Of a stretch of DNA of 64,000 nt, positions 34,201-50,270 are shown one piece after another (within the stretch, counting starts at the first letter, position 1; each line of letters begins with the position of its first letter). The DNA comes from Liolophura sinensis (taxonomy: Eukaryota > Mollusca > Polyplacophora > Chitonida > Chitonidae), in contig NC_088300.1 of the NCBI RefSeq assembly GCF_032854445.1, positions 6,572,001 to 6,636,000 of the forward strand. Reading direction: 5' to 3'. A program made the position numbers and the translations under genes. The notes under the pieces were generated by a model. It ran no database searches. It had not been told where the DNA came from and worked only from the letters and a program-made list of their open reading frames with translations.

Positions 34201-34317
34201 CTACTTTGCGGTTAAAACAAACACATCATGAGAAACAAAGTCACCTTACCTCTGTCTCCCATACTTAAAAAGCTGCTCAGCAAACTTCTGGTTGATGTTT
34301 CCGTAATGGTTGGCCAT
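31277..34317 (-). CDS. Unrecognised small conserved-looking protein, 3 exons, 125 aa
   Basis: Exons 34250-34317, 32433-32526 and 31277-31492 join in phase (68+94+216 nt) with AG acceptors and GT donors at all junctions. The protein starts MANHYGNINQKFAEQLFKYG, continues QHPVIPHLYVPEWKTDM, then SSGGVPHYEHDENLFLEKRE, and ends with a charged helix and EEHAA. The N-terminal half is rich in Tyr, His and Pro with PHLYVPEW; the C-terminal half looks like a short coiled coil. I do not recognise the family. The Tyr/Pro-rich small-protein style is reminiscent of ciliary microtubule-associated proteins, but that is only an impression. A SINE sits in intron 2 (32738-33103). It is divergent from the GPATCH2 homologue, 629 bp start to start. 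The longer overlapping minus-strand frame at 34212-34427 fails to join downstream. Confidence 0.7.
32738..33103 (-). mobile_element. SINE family B, full-length
   Basis: 366-bp element with target duplication AATAACATGCAAGA at 32724-32737 and 33104-33117. On the minus strand it starts with a tRNA-like head containing TAGCACAGTTGGTAGAGCG (A-box) and GGATCAATCC (B-box region), and ends in a conserved tail with CGTCATATGACTGAAAAATT and an ACTCACTCACTC terminus. Related copy at 3939-4284 and fragment at 9685. Confidence 0.9.
33810..33908 (-). mobile_element. SINE family A head fragment
   Basis: CCTTCCCACGTATAGCTGGA, GTTGAACTCACAACGACCGC and GGGCCATTGCACCACGGATG match the head half of the family A SINE in reverse orientation. 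Tail missing. Confidence 0.65.
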
Positions 34318-34946
34318 AGCTCGGAGATTTCCAGACTGTTAGAGTAGCGACGGACAAGCAAGTTTTTAAGTGGGTTGCCGTCGTCCCTGACATTTGTTTG
34401 ATCACGTGGTTCAGCTTTGACAGCCACGCGTGATCACGCGAGAACAGTATCAAAACAAGTATGGCGGAAACGCAGATGGTGCCCAACGATCGCGTATTTG
34501 AGGAAAGATCAAGTTGATTTTTCAGGGGATTTTCTATTTTGAAATGTGTCAGGTATGAATTTTTTGTGTTAGTTGTCTGTAAGCACCATAGCACCGATGT
34601 AAGGAAGTAGTTATAAGCTGTAAACAAGCTATAAATGTCTGTCACTGCCATTACAAATTTCTCTGTATCAGATCGCTCGCTCAGCTGTATTTTGAATGAC
34701 CCGTTGACACACATCTGCCTGGACCTTTGTTGATCCGTACCAAATAGAAGTGTGCGGCTGGCGCACGGTAACGCAAGGTCACGGCTTTATAACGTAGGAA
34801 ACAGCAGTGGTTTTATCAACTATTTATGTGCTCTATTTTTTCTTTTATAGTCTCTATATGTAGGCTAACTTGCATTTTCATCTGTAAGTCCTTAAAAAGG
34901 ACGATGCACAATTCACCTACTTTTCAGATTCAGAAAATCGAGCCTC
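34318..34946. promoter_or_regulatory. Bidirectional promoter region with a 14-bp perfect palindrome
   Basis: The 629 bp between two divergent start codons. It contains CGCGTGATCACGCG (34427-34440), a perfect palindrome, and ATCACGTGG (34401-34409), an E-box. A plausible non-coding first exon of the plus-strand gene ends at 34552 (CAG before GTATGA), with an acceptor TTTTCAG just before 34928. No TATA box at a fitting place. Promoter function is inferred from gene layout. Confidence 0.55.
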
Positions 34947-39843
<4,897 letters not shown>

Positions 39844-40487
39844 TGCAACCAGCATTGTAATCTGCAGTATTTTAACACCATTGTCATGCATGTAGGAACC
39901 AAAGATTTGGACCAACAAATTCACGACTTTCCCTTTCTTATTGATGCCCTGTGGCCTGTTGGATTGCTGGGTAATGTGGAATGATGCACACGTTTTTCTT
40001 GTGCCTCTACATTTGTGAAATGAAGCAACATGAAATCAGTGTTTAATGTATGTGGTGTTAGTACAGAATAATGAAATCTGCAAATATCAGGACAACTTGG
40101 GTTGATATAAATACAGCGATGTAGTTCAGTATACCAGTAGGAGAGCTACAGTATTATCAAGAGTTGATAGGTGTTTCTGAAGTCATACCTAACTCTTTTT
40201 CATGTTGATAGAAAGGAACACAGTATTTATCTTCAGCATGTACTAATTCAAAACACTTCCTTTTAACATAATTTTTTTTGTCTTTGAGTGGTTTTATTGA
40301 GTAGTTTATGAAATGTGTAAATCATTTTTTTACATCAAATATAAATGTTCTGTAGTCTATTTCTGGTATTGGTGATTTGGTGGTGATGATGATAACTGAA
40401 TTTATTTGTTCACATGATGTTTGCAATACCATAGTTAACATATGTCATGGTGTGATAATTGGAAATTATGATATCTACTGTTCTTCA

Positions 40488-40693
40488 ACCTTTTCGCATG
40501 TTGGCAAGGTATTTATTGAAGCATATTCTGAAGACAATATTCGCTATAGACTGATAAAATTATACCTTTTCTGAAGCCCTGAAATAGGCCAATCCAACCC
40601 ATGTAGTTTTGTCTCCAAGATAAAATGAAAAATATGCATAAATAGTACTGAAAGTTGCTCTGTCATGTGCAGTAAGATTGAGGAATCAGGGTG
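40488..40693. mobile_element. MITE-like element, family 1, copy 2
   Basis: CTGTTCTTCAACCTTTTCGC at the left, GATTGAGGAATCAGGGT at the right, shared interior TAAAATTATACCTTTTCTG and CCTGAAATAGGCCAATCCAA. Diverged from the 653-838 copy. Confidence 0.5.
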
Positions 40694-42419
40694 ATCAGTG
40701 CACAGCATGAACTGGTGTTTGAGTTACAGGTTACTGTACTTATCCTGGCAGTGTTGTAACTTCCAGCCATTGCCATAATACCATACCTGAATCGGTGGAA
40801 TTTTGTTTCATTTATTTTTTCTTCTTGTTTATTGCTATATTTGTCCAGGAGCTACAGTATTGGATGTGTTACATGTCTGTATAATGAGTGCTACCAGTAA
40901 AGAGGTCATTAGTATTTTATTAGTAGTTATGCATCCTAATGGAATTATCACTTACATTTCACTTTTATTGAGATTTCCGACATAACTTGTATGAGTGTAT
41001 ATAAATGTATATGAGCCTGTTGCTTTTCTTAGTAGTTCTATAGTTCACATTCAGTGTCTTACTTTATTGAAGACAGAAATAACTACTTACATCAACATCA
41101 TTTTGTTTTATTGAGAAAGTTTCTAACCATTTTCAATCATGTTTTAAGGTAGATTTTTGAGGAGATTAAATTTTACTTTATTAGGGATTGTTCTAAAATA
41201 AAAATAATGCATGGTTTAATTAAGGATGTGTCAGCACCAAAACTCTCCCTATTGTTTTATGTACTGAAGGGCTGTACATGTATTTATTGGCTGCTCAAGG
41301 CTTACAGACTTGACTTCTTTTCTTTTAGGCCTTTTTTTTTTATTGGCGCAGTATACCAAAAGAGCCATCTTGTGGCAACAGTTCCTGGAGTTTTGCAGGA
41401 TATGAATCAATATATTCTAGTGAATTACAACAAGAGAAACAAATAGGAAACTAAACCAAACAAATTCTACCACATTTATTATCTGGACATAATGTTAAAG
41501 TATTTATTTTACTAGTGCAATGTCCACTATGACATCATTGCCCAATTTGCATACGCAATACACATTATTTGGAATATTGGGTAGTGTAAATCCTTTGGTC
41601 CTGAGTAATATACGCCACAAGTGTGAAGTCCATCAGATGAACAATAGTGGATAAAATAGAAGGACAGGTGTACAGAGATCCGATCTTAAACATGTACAGG
41701 TAGTTAGATCAGTGTTGTACTCGGTAATGTTGGGTTTATTGGAGGTTCGGTTTGTAGGTATAGAATGCTGGGCAGAGTCTGGAGGAACCTGTGTCACTCA
41801 GGACCTCAAAAACAGCTCACCCATCGAGCACAGCGGATATTTGTTTTTTTTTTTTTAATGACATGGGTGGATTGTTAATGGTGGATAGAGAAGGATGCAT
41901 TCAACAGACTTTTTAGAGTTGGTAGATAGATGGAAAGTAATTGTAGGATTAACATTAGATATAACATAATAGCAAGGCTTGATCAGTTGCCGTAGGGCTG
42001 TTACAATATAATAGTAACGGTATGCATAATAGTGAGATTATGTGAAGTACAGATGTCCCTTTTGCATGGACTGAATGCATGTGAAACTTTTCAATTTTAC
42101 GACATATGAGAACAAAACTATGTCAAGAATTGTGTGTTGGTTGTACAAGTATCTGTTGTCATCCTACAGTTTCAAAGGAATCTGAGTGTTCAGATGTCAA
42201 ATGAATAAAAACATTTAACTGACATGATTTTTTTATATGTTGCAATGGAATTTTAATTTTCCAGTTAGGTTGTCTGGTATTTTAAATTGCATTTTGTCAT
42301 GTGCACGGTATTCAATGAGAGAAACAACTGCATACTGTATTTGTATTGGTACTAAATTACAACATGGTGTATTGAGTACAATGTTGTGAATACACAAATA
42401 GAAACTTTTAATTAATCTT

Positions 42420-42421
<2 letters not shown>

Positions 42422-42457
<36 letters not shown>
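42422..42457 (+). repeat. (TA)n dinucleotide run
   Basis: Eighteen TA steps in a row. A shorter run lies near 32109-32126. Confidence 0.95.
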
Positions 42458-42460
<3 letters not shown>

Positions 42461-42822
42461 AGGAAGTGTCATAATTTTAAATTTGTGTATTTATTTGCAA
42501 GAATCCATAGTTCATTATAATCTGTGAAAACAGAATTATTGAATTGAATCGTTTAAATTAATAGGGAGTCATAGGAATTGAAAATTGGCTTTTGCCTTGA
42601 AATGTTAATTTTTTACAGTGCAATGAGATTTCATCAGAAGTGAGTGTTTTCTGGACCTCGGACATGTGTGTAACATTCACTCACTCATTTGTAAGAATGC
42701 ACTATCATACCATGACTTACTTTTAGGACTGACGTCACTTCATTCTTATGTCAGTTTTGAGGGGGATTGAAATACATGTATGATAATGAAAACTTGAAAG
42801 TGTGATCTGTTTTTTTTCTTGA

Positions 42823-42941
42823 AGAAATTTTAGATTTATTTACTGATGTATTTGATTGGTTGTGTGAAGGAAACAATAGTAGAAATTTTAGATTTATTTA
42901 CTGATGTATTTGATTGGTTGTGTGAAGGAAACAATAGTAGA
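42823..42941 (+). repeat. Perfect 58-bp tandem duplication
   Basis: AGAAATTTTAGATTTATTTA starts at 42823 and again at 42881; the two 58-bp copies are identical. A recent local duplication in intergenic DNA. Confidence 0.92.
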
Positions 42942-43145
42942 ACACATACATGTATATATGGCCACACAATCCTTTCATGAGAATTAGTGCTAAAATTATG
43001 AGAGACTGATACTCCAATGTGAAAATATTTCTATGATCTACCTTAAAAAGTTAATGTGACATATTAGAGGTGAACTCGAGAAGAATATTGATGGAGTGTT
43101 AGGTAGAGGTACCGTCTCCCACTATCTTCTTTATTCAGAATTCAC

Positions 43146-43364
43146 CAGTTCCTCAGCCTTTTGCAGTGCATGTGAACTTTCAGTGAGATCTACGCACCTG
43201 CTTTTTAATTTGATGCTGGAGACAAAATACATCAGTAGGATTGGCTAATTTCAGGGTTTCATAAAAAGTATAATTTTATCAGCAGACACAGAATAACACA
43301 TCTTCACAAAATGCTTGAATTAACAACCTGCCTATGAAAACATGAAAACGTTGAAGGATTACAG
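43146..43364. mobile_element. MITE-like element, family 1, copy 3
   Basis: Reverse relative of the 653-838 copy: left end CAGTTCCTCAGCCTTTTGCA, interior AAGTATAATTTTATCAGC and GGCTAATTTCAGGGTTTCAT, right end ACGTTGAAGGATTACAG. Confidence 0.5.
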
Positions 43365-43971
43365 TATACACAATTCTGTGGATTTCAGCCTGTTGTATGT
43401 ACGGAAATTAGTAGGTGTTTGGCACTTCTTGCTGTCAGTAATAAAAAGTCAGCCTAAGTATTTTAGGGTATGTTTCCTGATTTACGTGTATAGTCTTCTG
43501 ACATTTGCTCCTTAGATGATTTCATTCTGATTTCTCAAGCCTTGGAATTTCACATCAGAGTAATTATTTCTTAGCTCCGTTGTCATTTGTTAACAGGAAA
43601 ACTGAAAATCAGTTCTGAACTTCATGGGGGAAGAAGTTTTGTCTACTGTGGTTTATTTCAGTCCTGGTGTAACTCTGTCAACCACAGTACCAACACATAA
43701 TACTAGGCTCTATAAAACACCAATCAAGTATATAAACAGTACCAACAGTGACTTCACATCAAACTACATGACATATCACCCAGGTTTAATCTATCCACCA
43801 GGCTATTGCCAGTGTTAGATCATTAGATTTGTGGTTTATGACAAAATGATTTCAGTTAGGCTGTCTTGACCTTCACACAACCATCGGTCCCAAATCAAAA
43901 AAAATAGAAACATTGAAATACAAAAATAAAACAAAATACATAGGGAAAAGATATCTGTCTAAATTATTTTC

Positions 43972-44250
43972 ATTTATTTGATTGCTGTTTATTGCCGTAC
44001 CTAAGAAGTTTTCACTTACATGATGGTTGTAAGTTTTTCTGGGTGGAGGAAATCCCCAACCTTTGGCAGATTACTGACAAATATCCTCACATGTAATCCG
44101 ATGTACAGATATGCCCACCATATTGGTCTGCTTATCATTACCATGGCCCCACAATCCATGTGAATGGGGGAATTTCCAAGGCTAGTTTTGAACTCCTTCA
44201 CAGCGACTGAAAGGCAAGATTCCTTAACCACTAGACCACAACTCACTCCC
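43972..44250 (-). mobile_element. SINE with a different head, tail related to family A
   Basis: Low-coordinate end ATTTATTTGATTGCTGTTTA and CCGTACCTAAGAAGTTTTCA is a diverged family A tail in reverse. The middle differs. The high end GTTTTGAACTCCTTCACAGC and AACCACTAGACCACAACTCA looks like a tRNA-like head with a CCACTAGACCAC A-box strand, distinct from family A. Target duplication not found. Confidence 0.6.
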
Positions 44251-45185
44251 AAGTTTCTTTAATGTAGCCACCCACTATCATTTGTTGGCAATAGGGTGCC
44301 AATTAGAACAGACAAACTGTTTTTCATTATTACTTGCTGCACACTATACATATTTCAAATCAGCCAATGCGCTTGAGGATCCCTTCTAATCTTAAAATTA
44401 AAGTACCAAAAAAGTAAGCCAAAAACTAACCTTAAACTGGAAACTGATTTCTATCTCTAACACTTTTATTTTCTTTCGTTGCTCTTTACAAGATATTTAA
44501 TACAGCCCTACATTTCATTCCTCACAAATTTGATTTAATTGACACATGCTTTCCACAAATCATATATACATTCATATATGTATTATGAATACTGCCTTTA
44601 ATAGATAGTAAACATGTATTTGGTTATGTGAACACAGAGTCAATGAACTCACCAGTCCTCTACAAAGGGAAGCAAATCTTGTAAATCTTGGAATAGCACC
44701 CCCATACCACACCCATGAAACCCAATATTATAATCAATGTAACTGATGCTTGCGACCTCTATCTACATGAATAATAAAACAAATCACAAATGATTATGGC
44801 AGGAATAGTTATTCAAATAGACAGAAGGCACTGCTGCCCCAAGGCTGAAGAGTTCCAATATTAGATTCCTTATGTTTGAGGTCTGGTGAGCTCCAGTGAC
44901 ATCAACCACATGCGCACTGCAAACTAGAGTCTGCTTCACAAAACATTTTTAGTATTACACACACCCACACATTTAACATCTGTCGTAATCACCTATGGAG
45001 GTTCCGTCATCATGGCAGTTAATGCCCATGTAACACAACAAACACTTCATGACAGTGGCCTCTGAAAAAGGAACTAGAACTTTTTAATTCATCTAGTAAA
45101 CAAGAAATGAACAAACATTGCTATTTCTCTACTAACGATACACATGCATGTAGGTGTGTGCTAATTTATCCGACCTACAAGTAGG

Positions 45186-45930
45186 ATCTTAAATCTTGGC
45201 AGTATACATATACCTTGTACAGGATTTATAAATATTGGCAGTATACACAAACCTTGTACAGGATTTGTAAATCTTGGTAGTATACATATACCTTGTACAG
45301 GATTTGTAAATCTTGGTAGTATACATATACCTTGTACAGGATTTGTAAATCTTGGCAGTATACACATACCTTGTACAGGATTTGTAAATCTTGGCAGTAT
45401 ACACATACCTTGTACAGGATTTGTAAATCTTGGTAGTACACACATACCTTGTACAGGATTTGTAAATCTTGGTAGTATACATATACCTTGAACAGGATTT
45501 GTAAATCTTGGCAGTATACAAGGTGTACAGGATTTGTAAATCTTGGTAGTATACATATACCTTGTACAGGATTTGTAAATCTTGGCAGTATACACATACC
45601 TTGTACAGGATTTGTAAATCTTGGTAGTACACACATACCTTGTACAGGATTTGTAAATCTTGGTAGTATACATATACCTTGAACAGGATTTGTAAATCTT
45701 GGCAGTATACAAGGTGTACAGGATTTGTAAATCTTGGTAGTATACATATACCTTGTACAGGATTTGTAAATCTTGGCAGTATACATATACCTTGTACAGG
45801 ATTTGTAAATCTTGGTAGTATACATATACCTTGTACAGGATTTGTAAATCTTGGTAGTATACATATACCTTGTACAGGATTTGTAAATCCTGGCAGCATA
45901 GACACACCCTGTACAGGATTGGTAATTCTT
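45186..45930. repeat. 39-bp minisatellite, about 19 copies
   Basis: Unit CTTGTACAGGATTTGTAAAT then CTTGGTAGTATACATATAC (39 bp). Because 39 is a multiple of 3 and the unit lacks stops in several frames, long open frames of up to 287 codons arise on the minus strand, and shorter ones on the plus. Their 13-residue periodic translation is a by-product of the repeat. Two shortened units with ACAAGGTGTACAGG recur 191 bp apart (45519 and 45710), so a block of about five units was itself duplicated. Confidence 0.93.
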
Positions 45931-48157
45931 TGGAGTACTCAAGACCACAACATTCAAATGAGAGAGAAAAATTAATGATCACAACTTGTTTGACTTCACT
46001 CAAAAACAAAAACAAATGTATCAATCCATCAGTTACATGTACTCATTTGAGAAAAAAAAAATGAATCCTTACAAGTATGTTTCCTCTCTTTTCATTTTCG
46101 CCTTATGAACAATTGTTTTGTTTTTTCAAACAATATCAAATATTTAATCCCTACATATTTAATAAGCAAAGAATTGATACATGCACAACTAACTGTTTAT
46201 CCTTGATTTCAAGTATTCCAAGTTCAAATCAAACACACTTAGTTTCCACCTTTTTTAATTTCCCTCCTGTCTGACGTAGGATAAATGTACACAATGCACA
46301 CATAAAAACACATTAACTTAACTGGCCATAGTAAAGAGTTCTCAGTTAGAATACATGTGTACACAGTTTAAGTATATACAAGGTTCAAGAACTATAGAAT
46401 CTTAATATTATTTCATTATGTGAGGTTAAACAAGTGCTGCTACAGGCACCTAAACAGGACCAACACATTCCTTATACAGCATAATATTTATTTCTTTTAT
46501 TAATATTTGATTTAAAGTTTACGCCATACTCAAGAATATTTCACTTAAATCACGGCAGTCTACATACAGATGGGAGGAAACCTACACAGAATAATATGTC
46601 ATTTCTATATATGTGCACAAATGTAAGCTATAAATAGATGTATGGACAAAATGTTAGTGATTACTGTAAATATGAATGAATGAATATCTGATTACTACCA
46701 CAATAAAACATGAACAAACAGGTACATGTAAACTTGAACCTTTGTGTTTTCTAGAGTCTTATTTATCAGTCATTAACATCATCCCTTTATAATGATTCAT
46801 GATTTTATTGATGTCTTTCATAATTAATGAAAACAGGAAGAAAAAAAGCACCATCACTTCATCCAATGCTAAATACCTGAACAATTTTCCTTGAAAATGT
46901 CCCAGCCTTATGCCCTCATCAGACATATGAACAACACATTTCCACAGCATTTACTTCGGCCTTGTCCTGTCACTTTCATACAGGTATTAATACACAGATC
47001 CCTCAGAAATATTTTTGAGAATGATGATATTTATATAAAAGGCAATGGAGCTTCTCTCTAGACCCCAAAAAGGTCAAAAAATACAATTAACACATATAAA
47101 ATCAGAATAAATACAGACATGACTAGTGATTAAATCCACACTCTCATTACAGCAAGTGATTTTTAGAAATTGTTCAATATTCATTCGTCAGCATTAATAC
47201 ACTGTGGAATGCTGCACAAACAACTTTAGAACTGTGGTGAATCCTTGTGGAAATGTACAAGTCTATTTATTAACACTCAAATATGCCTGCACTTCAGTTG
47301 AGGGGTTGGAAGGGTTGGGGGGTGTGGATGCATGGATGGATACAGACAGAAGGCATGGCAGGGTACAATGTGACTTGAAATCTAGCAAAGCATACACAAC
47401 TCATGACAAACTTGTGAGACTGAGATTGAATGAGTATACACTCGACTCTTCAGGATTTAAGCTGTGTAATTTGTGTAACAGATGAAGTACTAAGGACGAC
47501 ATACTAAATACAATTATACATCAGTATAAAACAGCTTTCATAATCGGGTTAATGAACCCAGTAAGCATTCTTAGTTCCTTTTGATATCAAAATACAAATA
47601 CATGTAGCAACAAATACCATTATACTTACTGTGAACTGAAGTTTCCATGGTTATGACAGTACAAACTTGTTGTAACACAAAACTTCCTGTTATAATCTGA
47701 CACAGGAATGACTGATTTATAATGTCTAATTATTCAATTTATCAAGACTAATCTTCACCAGAATGCCCTCAAGAACATACTAGTAGGTATTAGTTTTTCA
47801 GCTTATCATACAACAGAATACCAAAAGTGGTAAACTATCATAACATTCCGTTCTGACCTACTTATTCAGCAAAATGTTGATCATAATTATGAATGAAATC
47901 ACCAATAACTAGTGTTCACATTTTCTGTGATAGGGCCATTCTTAAAACATTCTTTGTTGGGAGTAACACAATCCTATTAGAAAAATAGGGTCAACCAGTC
48001 CATAGAGAAATTACTTTCTTATTTTGGCAAATGAAAAAGAAATGGATTTAAAAGAAAAAAAAAGCATCAATAGTGCACTAAATAATTTACCACAAGGCCC
48101 TTTTTTCTGAGAAATCTATTTTTAATGATGGCCCATTCACAAACTGACAAACCAAAC
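45931..48157. other. Region downstream of the zinc-finger gene
   Basis: AT-rich, partly the likely 3' UTR of the minus-strand zinc-finger gene. A SINE family A tail fragment lies at 46497-46590. Otherwise nothing recognised; open frames are short. Confidence 0.6.
46497..46590 (-). mobile_element. SINE family A tail fragment
   Basis: TTTACGCCATACTCAAGAAT, ATTTCACTTAAATCACGGCA and GATGGGAGGAAACC match the tail in reverse; the rest is gone. Confidence 0.7.
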
Positions 48158-49267
48158 TCATGTGTCGTCACAGCCACTTACTGACAATTCATGAGTTTTT
48201 AAATGATTTTTTAAAATGCAGTCTCTGGCAAATGTTTTTGTGCACAGGTTGCACTGGAATGGTTTTTCGCCTGTGTGGCGCCGCCTGTGGACATTCAAAG
48301 TGCTGCTGTGTGAAAACGGCTTCCCACAGATGTCGCATGTATACGGCTTTTCCCCAGTGTGAACGCGAGCGTGAATCTTGAGTGCACTTACGTGGGAGAA
48401 GGCCTTGCTGCAGTTTGGGCACTGGTACGGCTTCTCTCGGGTGTGTGTCCGCAGGTGAACCCTCATGTTGTGTTTGTGGGAAAACTGGCGACCACAAATT
48501 TCACACTTGTACGGCTTTTCCCCAGTGTGTGCTCTCATGTGGATTTTGCGGTTACAGTCATGGGAAAACACTTTGTGACAATAAGGACAAGGGAAAGCCT
48601 TACTCTGGGACACATGTGTTCTCATATGCTGAGTAAGATTCCACTTATGCTGAAAGGATTTTCCACACTCCACACAGTCATACTGTAGCTCTCCTTCTTC
48701 ACCACCACCTGAACAGTTACTCTCCATTGAAAACTGGCCATTGTGACGCATCTGAATGTGGATTTCTCTGGCGGCTTGCTGGTTGAAGACTTGGTCACAA
48801 TGTAAACACGGGAAACTCTCCTGTGTGACGGTGAAGTTTGACAGGGCAGCACCCTGCAACATCTCCTGATTCACACTGTTTGGTGACAAAACTTGGAAAC
48901 TTTCCATACCAGGTGGAAAATAATAAAATGGACTGCTTGTAAGTGCTTGATGACTGACAAGTTGAGCATCCAGGAAACTCCTGTGGGTAACATCTGAATT
49001 TGTGGTTACCTGGGAAAAAGCTGACAATGATTTGGAACCAAAGCCAACAGCAGATTGAGACAGATGTTGATCTGGGTTCATTTCTTTGGTGGCAGGAGTG
49101 ACATGGTTATCCTTGATTTCTGACTCAGCCACAGGCACTTCCTCACTGACTGGGTCTTGTACACCTAACACCACATAAGACATGGACGGTTTCGAGCTGC
49201 TACTTGCCTCATTTTTTCTGATGATGCGGCGAGGTTGACTCTGTTTTCGTCTATACTTTGTTGCCAT
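48158..49267 (-). CDS. C2H2 zinc-finger protein, seven fingers, single coding exon
   Basis: 369 aa from ATG at 49267 to TGA at 48158. Residues 1-145 are low-complexity, with a basic start MATKYRRKQSQPRR (possible nuclear signal) and many Ser, Gln and Val residues; no KRAB, BTB or other known N-terminal domain is visible. Fingers: FPCLHCDQVF...H-x4-H (about 151), YDCVECGKSF (about 196), FPCPYCHKVF, YKCEICGRQF, YQCPNCSKAF, YTCDICGKPF, FQCNLCTKTF. Fingers 3-7 are joined by TGEKP-type linkers (HTGEKPYKC, HTREKPYQC, HTGEKPYTC, HTGEKPFQC), typical of Kruppel-type DNA binding. Finger 1 is separated by a Gly/Glu-rich gap. Likely a sequence-specific nuclear regulator; orthology is not assignable. A 5' UTR exon may lie upstream. 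Confidence 0.92.
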   Translation of the reverse strand: MATKYRRKQSQPRRIIRKNEASSSSKPSMSYVVLGVQDPVSEEVPVAESEIKDNHVTPATKEMNPDQHLSQSAVGFGSKSLSAFSQVTTNSDVTHRSFLDAQLVSHQALTSSPFYYFPPGMESFQVLSPNSVNQEMLQGAALSNFTVTQESFPCLHCDQVFNQQAAREIHIQMRHNGQFSMESNCSGGGEEGELQYDCVECGKSFQHKWNLTQHMRTHVSQSKAFPCPYCHKVFSHDCNRKIHMRAHTGEKPYKCEICGRQFSHKHNMRVHLRTHTREKPYQCPNCSKAFSHVSALKIHARVHTGEKPYTCDICGKPFSHSSTLNVHRRRHTGEKPFQCNLCTKTFARDCILKNHLKTHELSVSGCDDT

Positions 49268-49624
49268 GGCGACACATCAGACTTGTCTGCAATTTATCAT
49301 AAGACAGCTGCAAAATGTAATGCCCATCTTTTTTGGAAACAATCTTTATAGTTAAATATTTGCATATACTTTGATGCTATGGTAACACATATAAGACAGA
49401 TCTGTAATTTATAAGAAGTTGCAATTTGTAATGTCTCTCTTTTTGGAAACAATCTTTATATTCAATGTGCCTACATTTACACACTTCTTAACCACATTAA
49501 GACTACTTCAGCTACTTTCACAGCCTTTTGGGGAATAGTACATATCATGTGGTAGAGGATTAGTCACAGCCTCCAGCCGCCATTCGGTGTCGCAGAATAG
49601 CCGAACCCAGTGTTGGGCTATTTC

Positions 49625-49898
49625 TTTATTTTTTTATGTATTTATTTGATTGGTGTTTTACGCCGTACTCAAGAATATTTCACTTATACAACGGCGACCA
49701 GTATTATGGTGGGTGGAAACCGGGCAGAGCCCGGGGGAACCCACGACCATCTGCAGGTTGCTGACAGACCTTCCCACGTACAGCCGGAGAGGAAGCAAGC
49801 ATGAGCTGGACTTGAACTCACAGCGACTGCATTGGTGAGAGACTCCTGGGTCATTGTGCTGCGCTAGCACGCTAACCAACTGAGCCACAGAGGCCCTC
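49625..49898 (-). mobile_element. SINE family A, full-length, upstream of the zinc-finger gene
   Basis: Complete reverse copy from TTTATTTGATTGGTGTTTTA to GCTAACCAACTGAGCCACAG and AGGCCC. Perfect 11-bp target duplication TGGGCTATTTC at 49614-49624 and 49899-49909. It lies about 350 bp upstream of the start codon. Confidence 0.92.
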
Positions 49899-50184
49899 TG
49901 GGCTATTTCACATCCGGTTAATATAAATAATGGACTTTATTATAGTGTTGTTAAAAAAAGGACACAAAGCGACAATATTTTCGAATACAACTGATGCTTC
50001 GAAATTCTTCTTGTGCATTACGTTAATGTGCTAATGACATGATCTACATGAGGTGAATGGATGTGGGTTAGTCATGCTCCACCAAAATTTTGCAAACTGG
50101 CACAATATATTTAAAGCTTACAATATCCTAAACAGAAGACCATGATTAAGAATCGATGGCGCGCCACAACAGTGTAAAGCACAC

Positions 50185-50270
50185 TGTCACCAGTCTCAGC
50201 ATTGAACCCCGGGCCTTCCGCTTACGAATCAGACGTTCTAAAAGTCGTAGCTCTGCTAACTCCCTAGACC
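50185..50270 (-). other. tRNA-like remnant (Thr-type), not a functional tRNA
   Basis: The minus strand reads AGAACGTCTGATTCGTAAGC then GGAAGGCCCGGGGTTCAATG, like the anticodon and T arms of a tRNA with a CGT anticodon. The anticodon stem does not pair fully and the D arm and acceptor stem are not convincing. Probably a SINE head or tRNA pseudogene. Confidence 0.35.

Larger units (their letters stand above)
39844..45180. other. Intergenic region after GPATCH2
   Basis: AT-rich; its start is probably the GPATCH2 3' UTR. Contains two family 1 MITE-like copies, a (TA)n run at 42422-42457, a 58-bp tandem duplication and one SINE of another family (all listed). No coding frame with support. Confidence 0.65.

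Noticed and set aside
34212-34427. 71-codon minus-strand frame starting MAVKAEPRD as the true first exon of the small gene
   Set aside because: Its phase at the 34250 donor leads to a stop in exon 2; the overlapping frame starting MANHYG joins both later exons without a stop.
34277-34714. 145-codon minus-strand frame in the bidirectional promoter
   Set aside because: No splice or homology support, and it overlaps the first exon of the small gene in another frame.
45161-46024. 287-codon minus-strand frame with a 13-residue repeat, as a repeat protein
   Set aside because: It is explained by the 39-bp minisatellite; three frames on one strand and others on the opposite strand are open in the same way.
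48359-48688. 109-codon plus-strand frame
   Set aside because: Antisense shadow of the zinc-finger repeats.
50190-50262. A functional tRNA-Thr gene
   Set aside because: The anticodon stem, D arm and acceptor stem do not pair convincingly.
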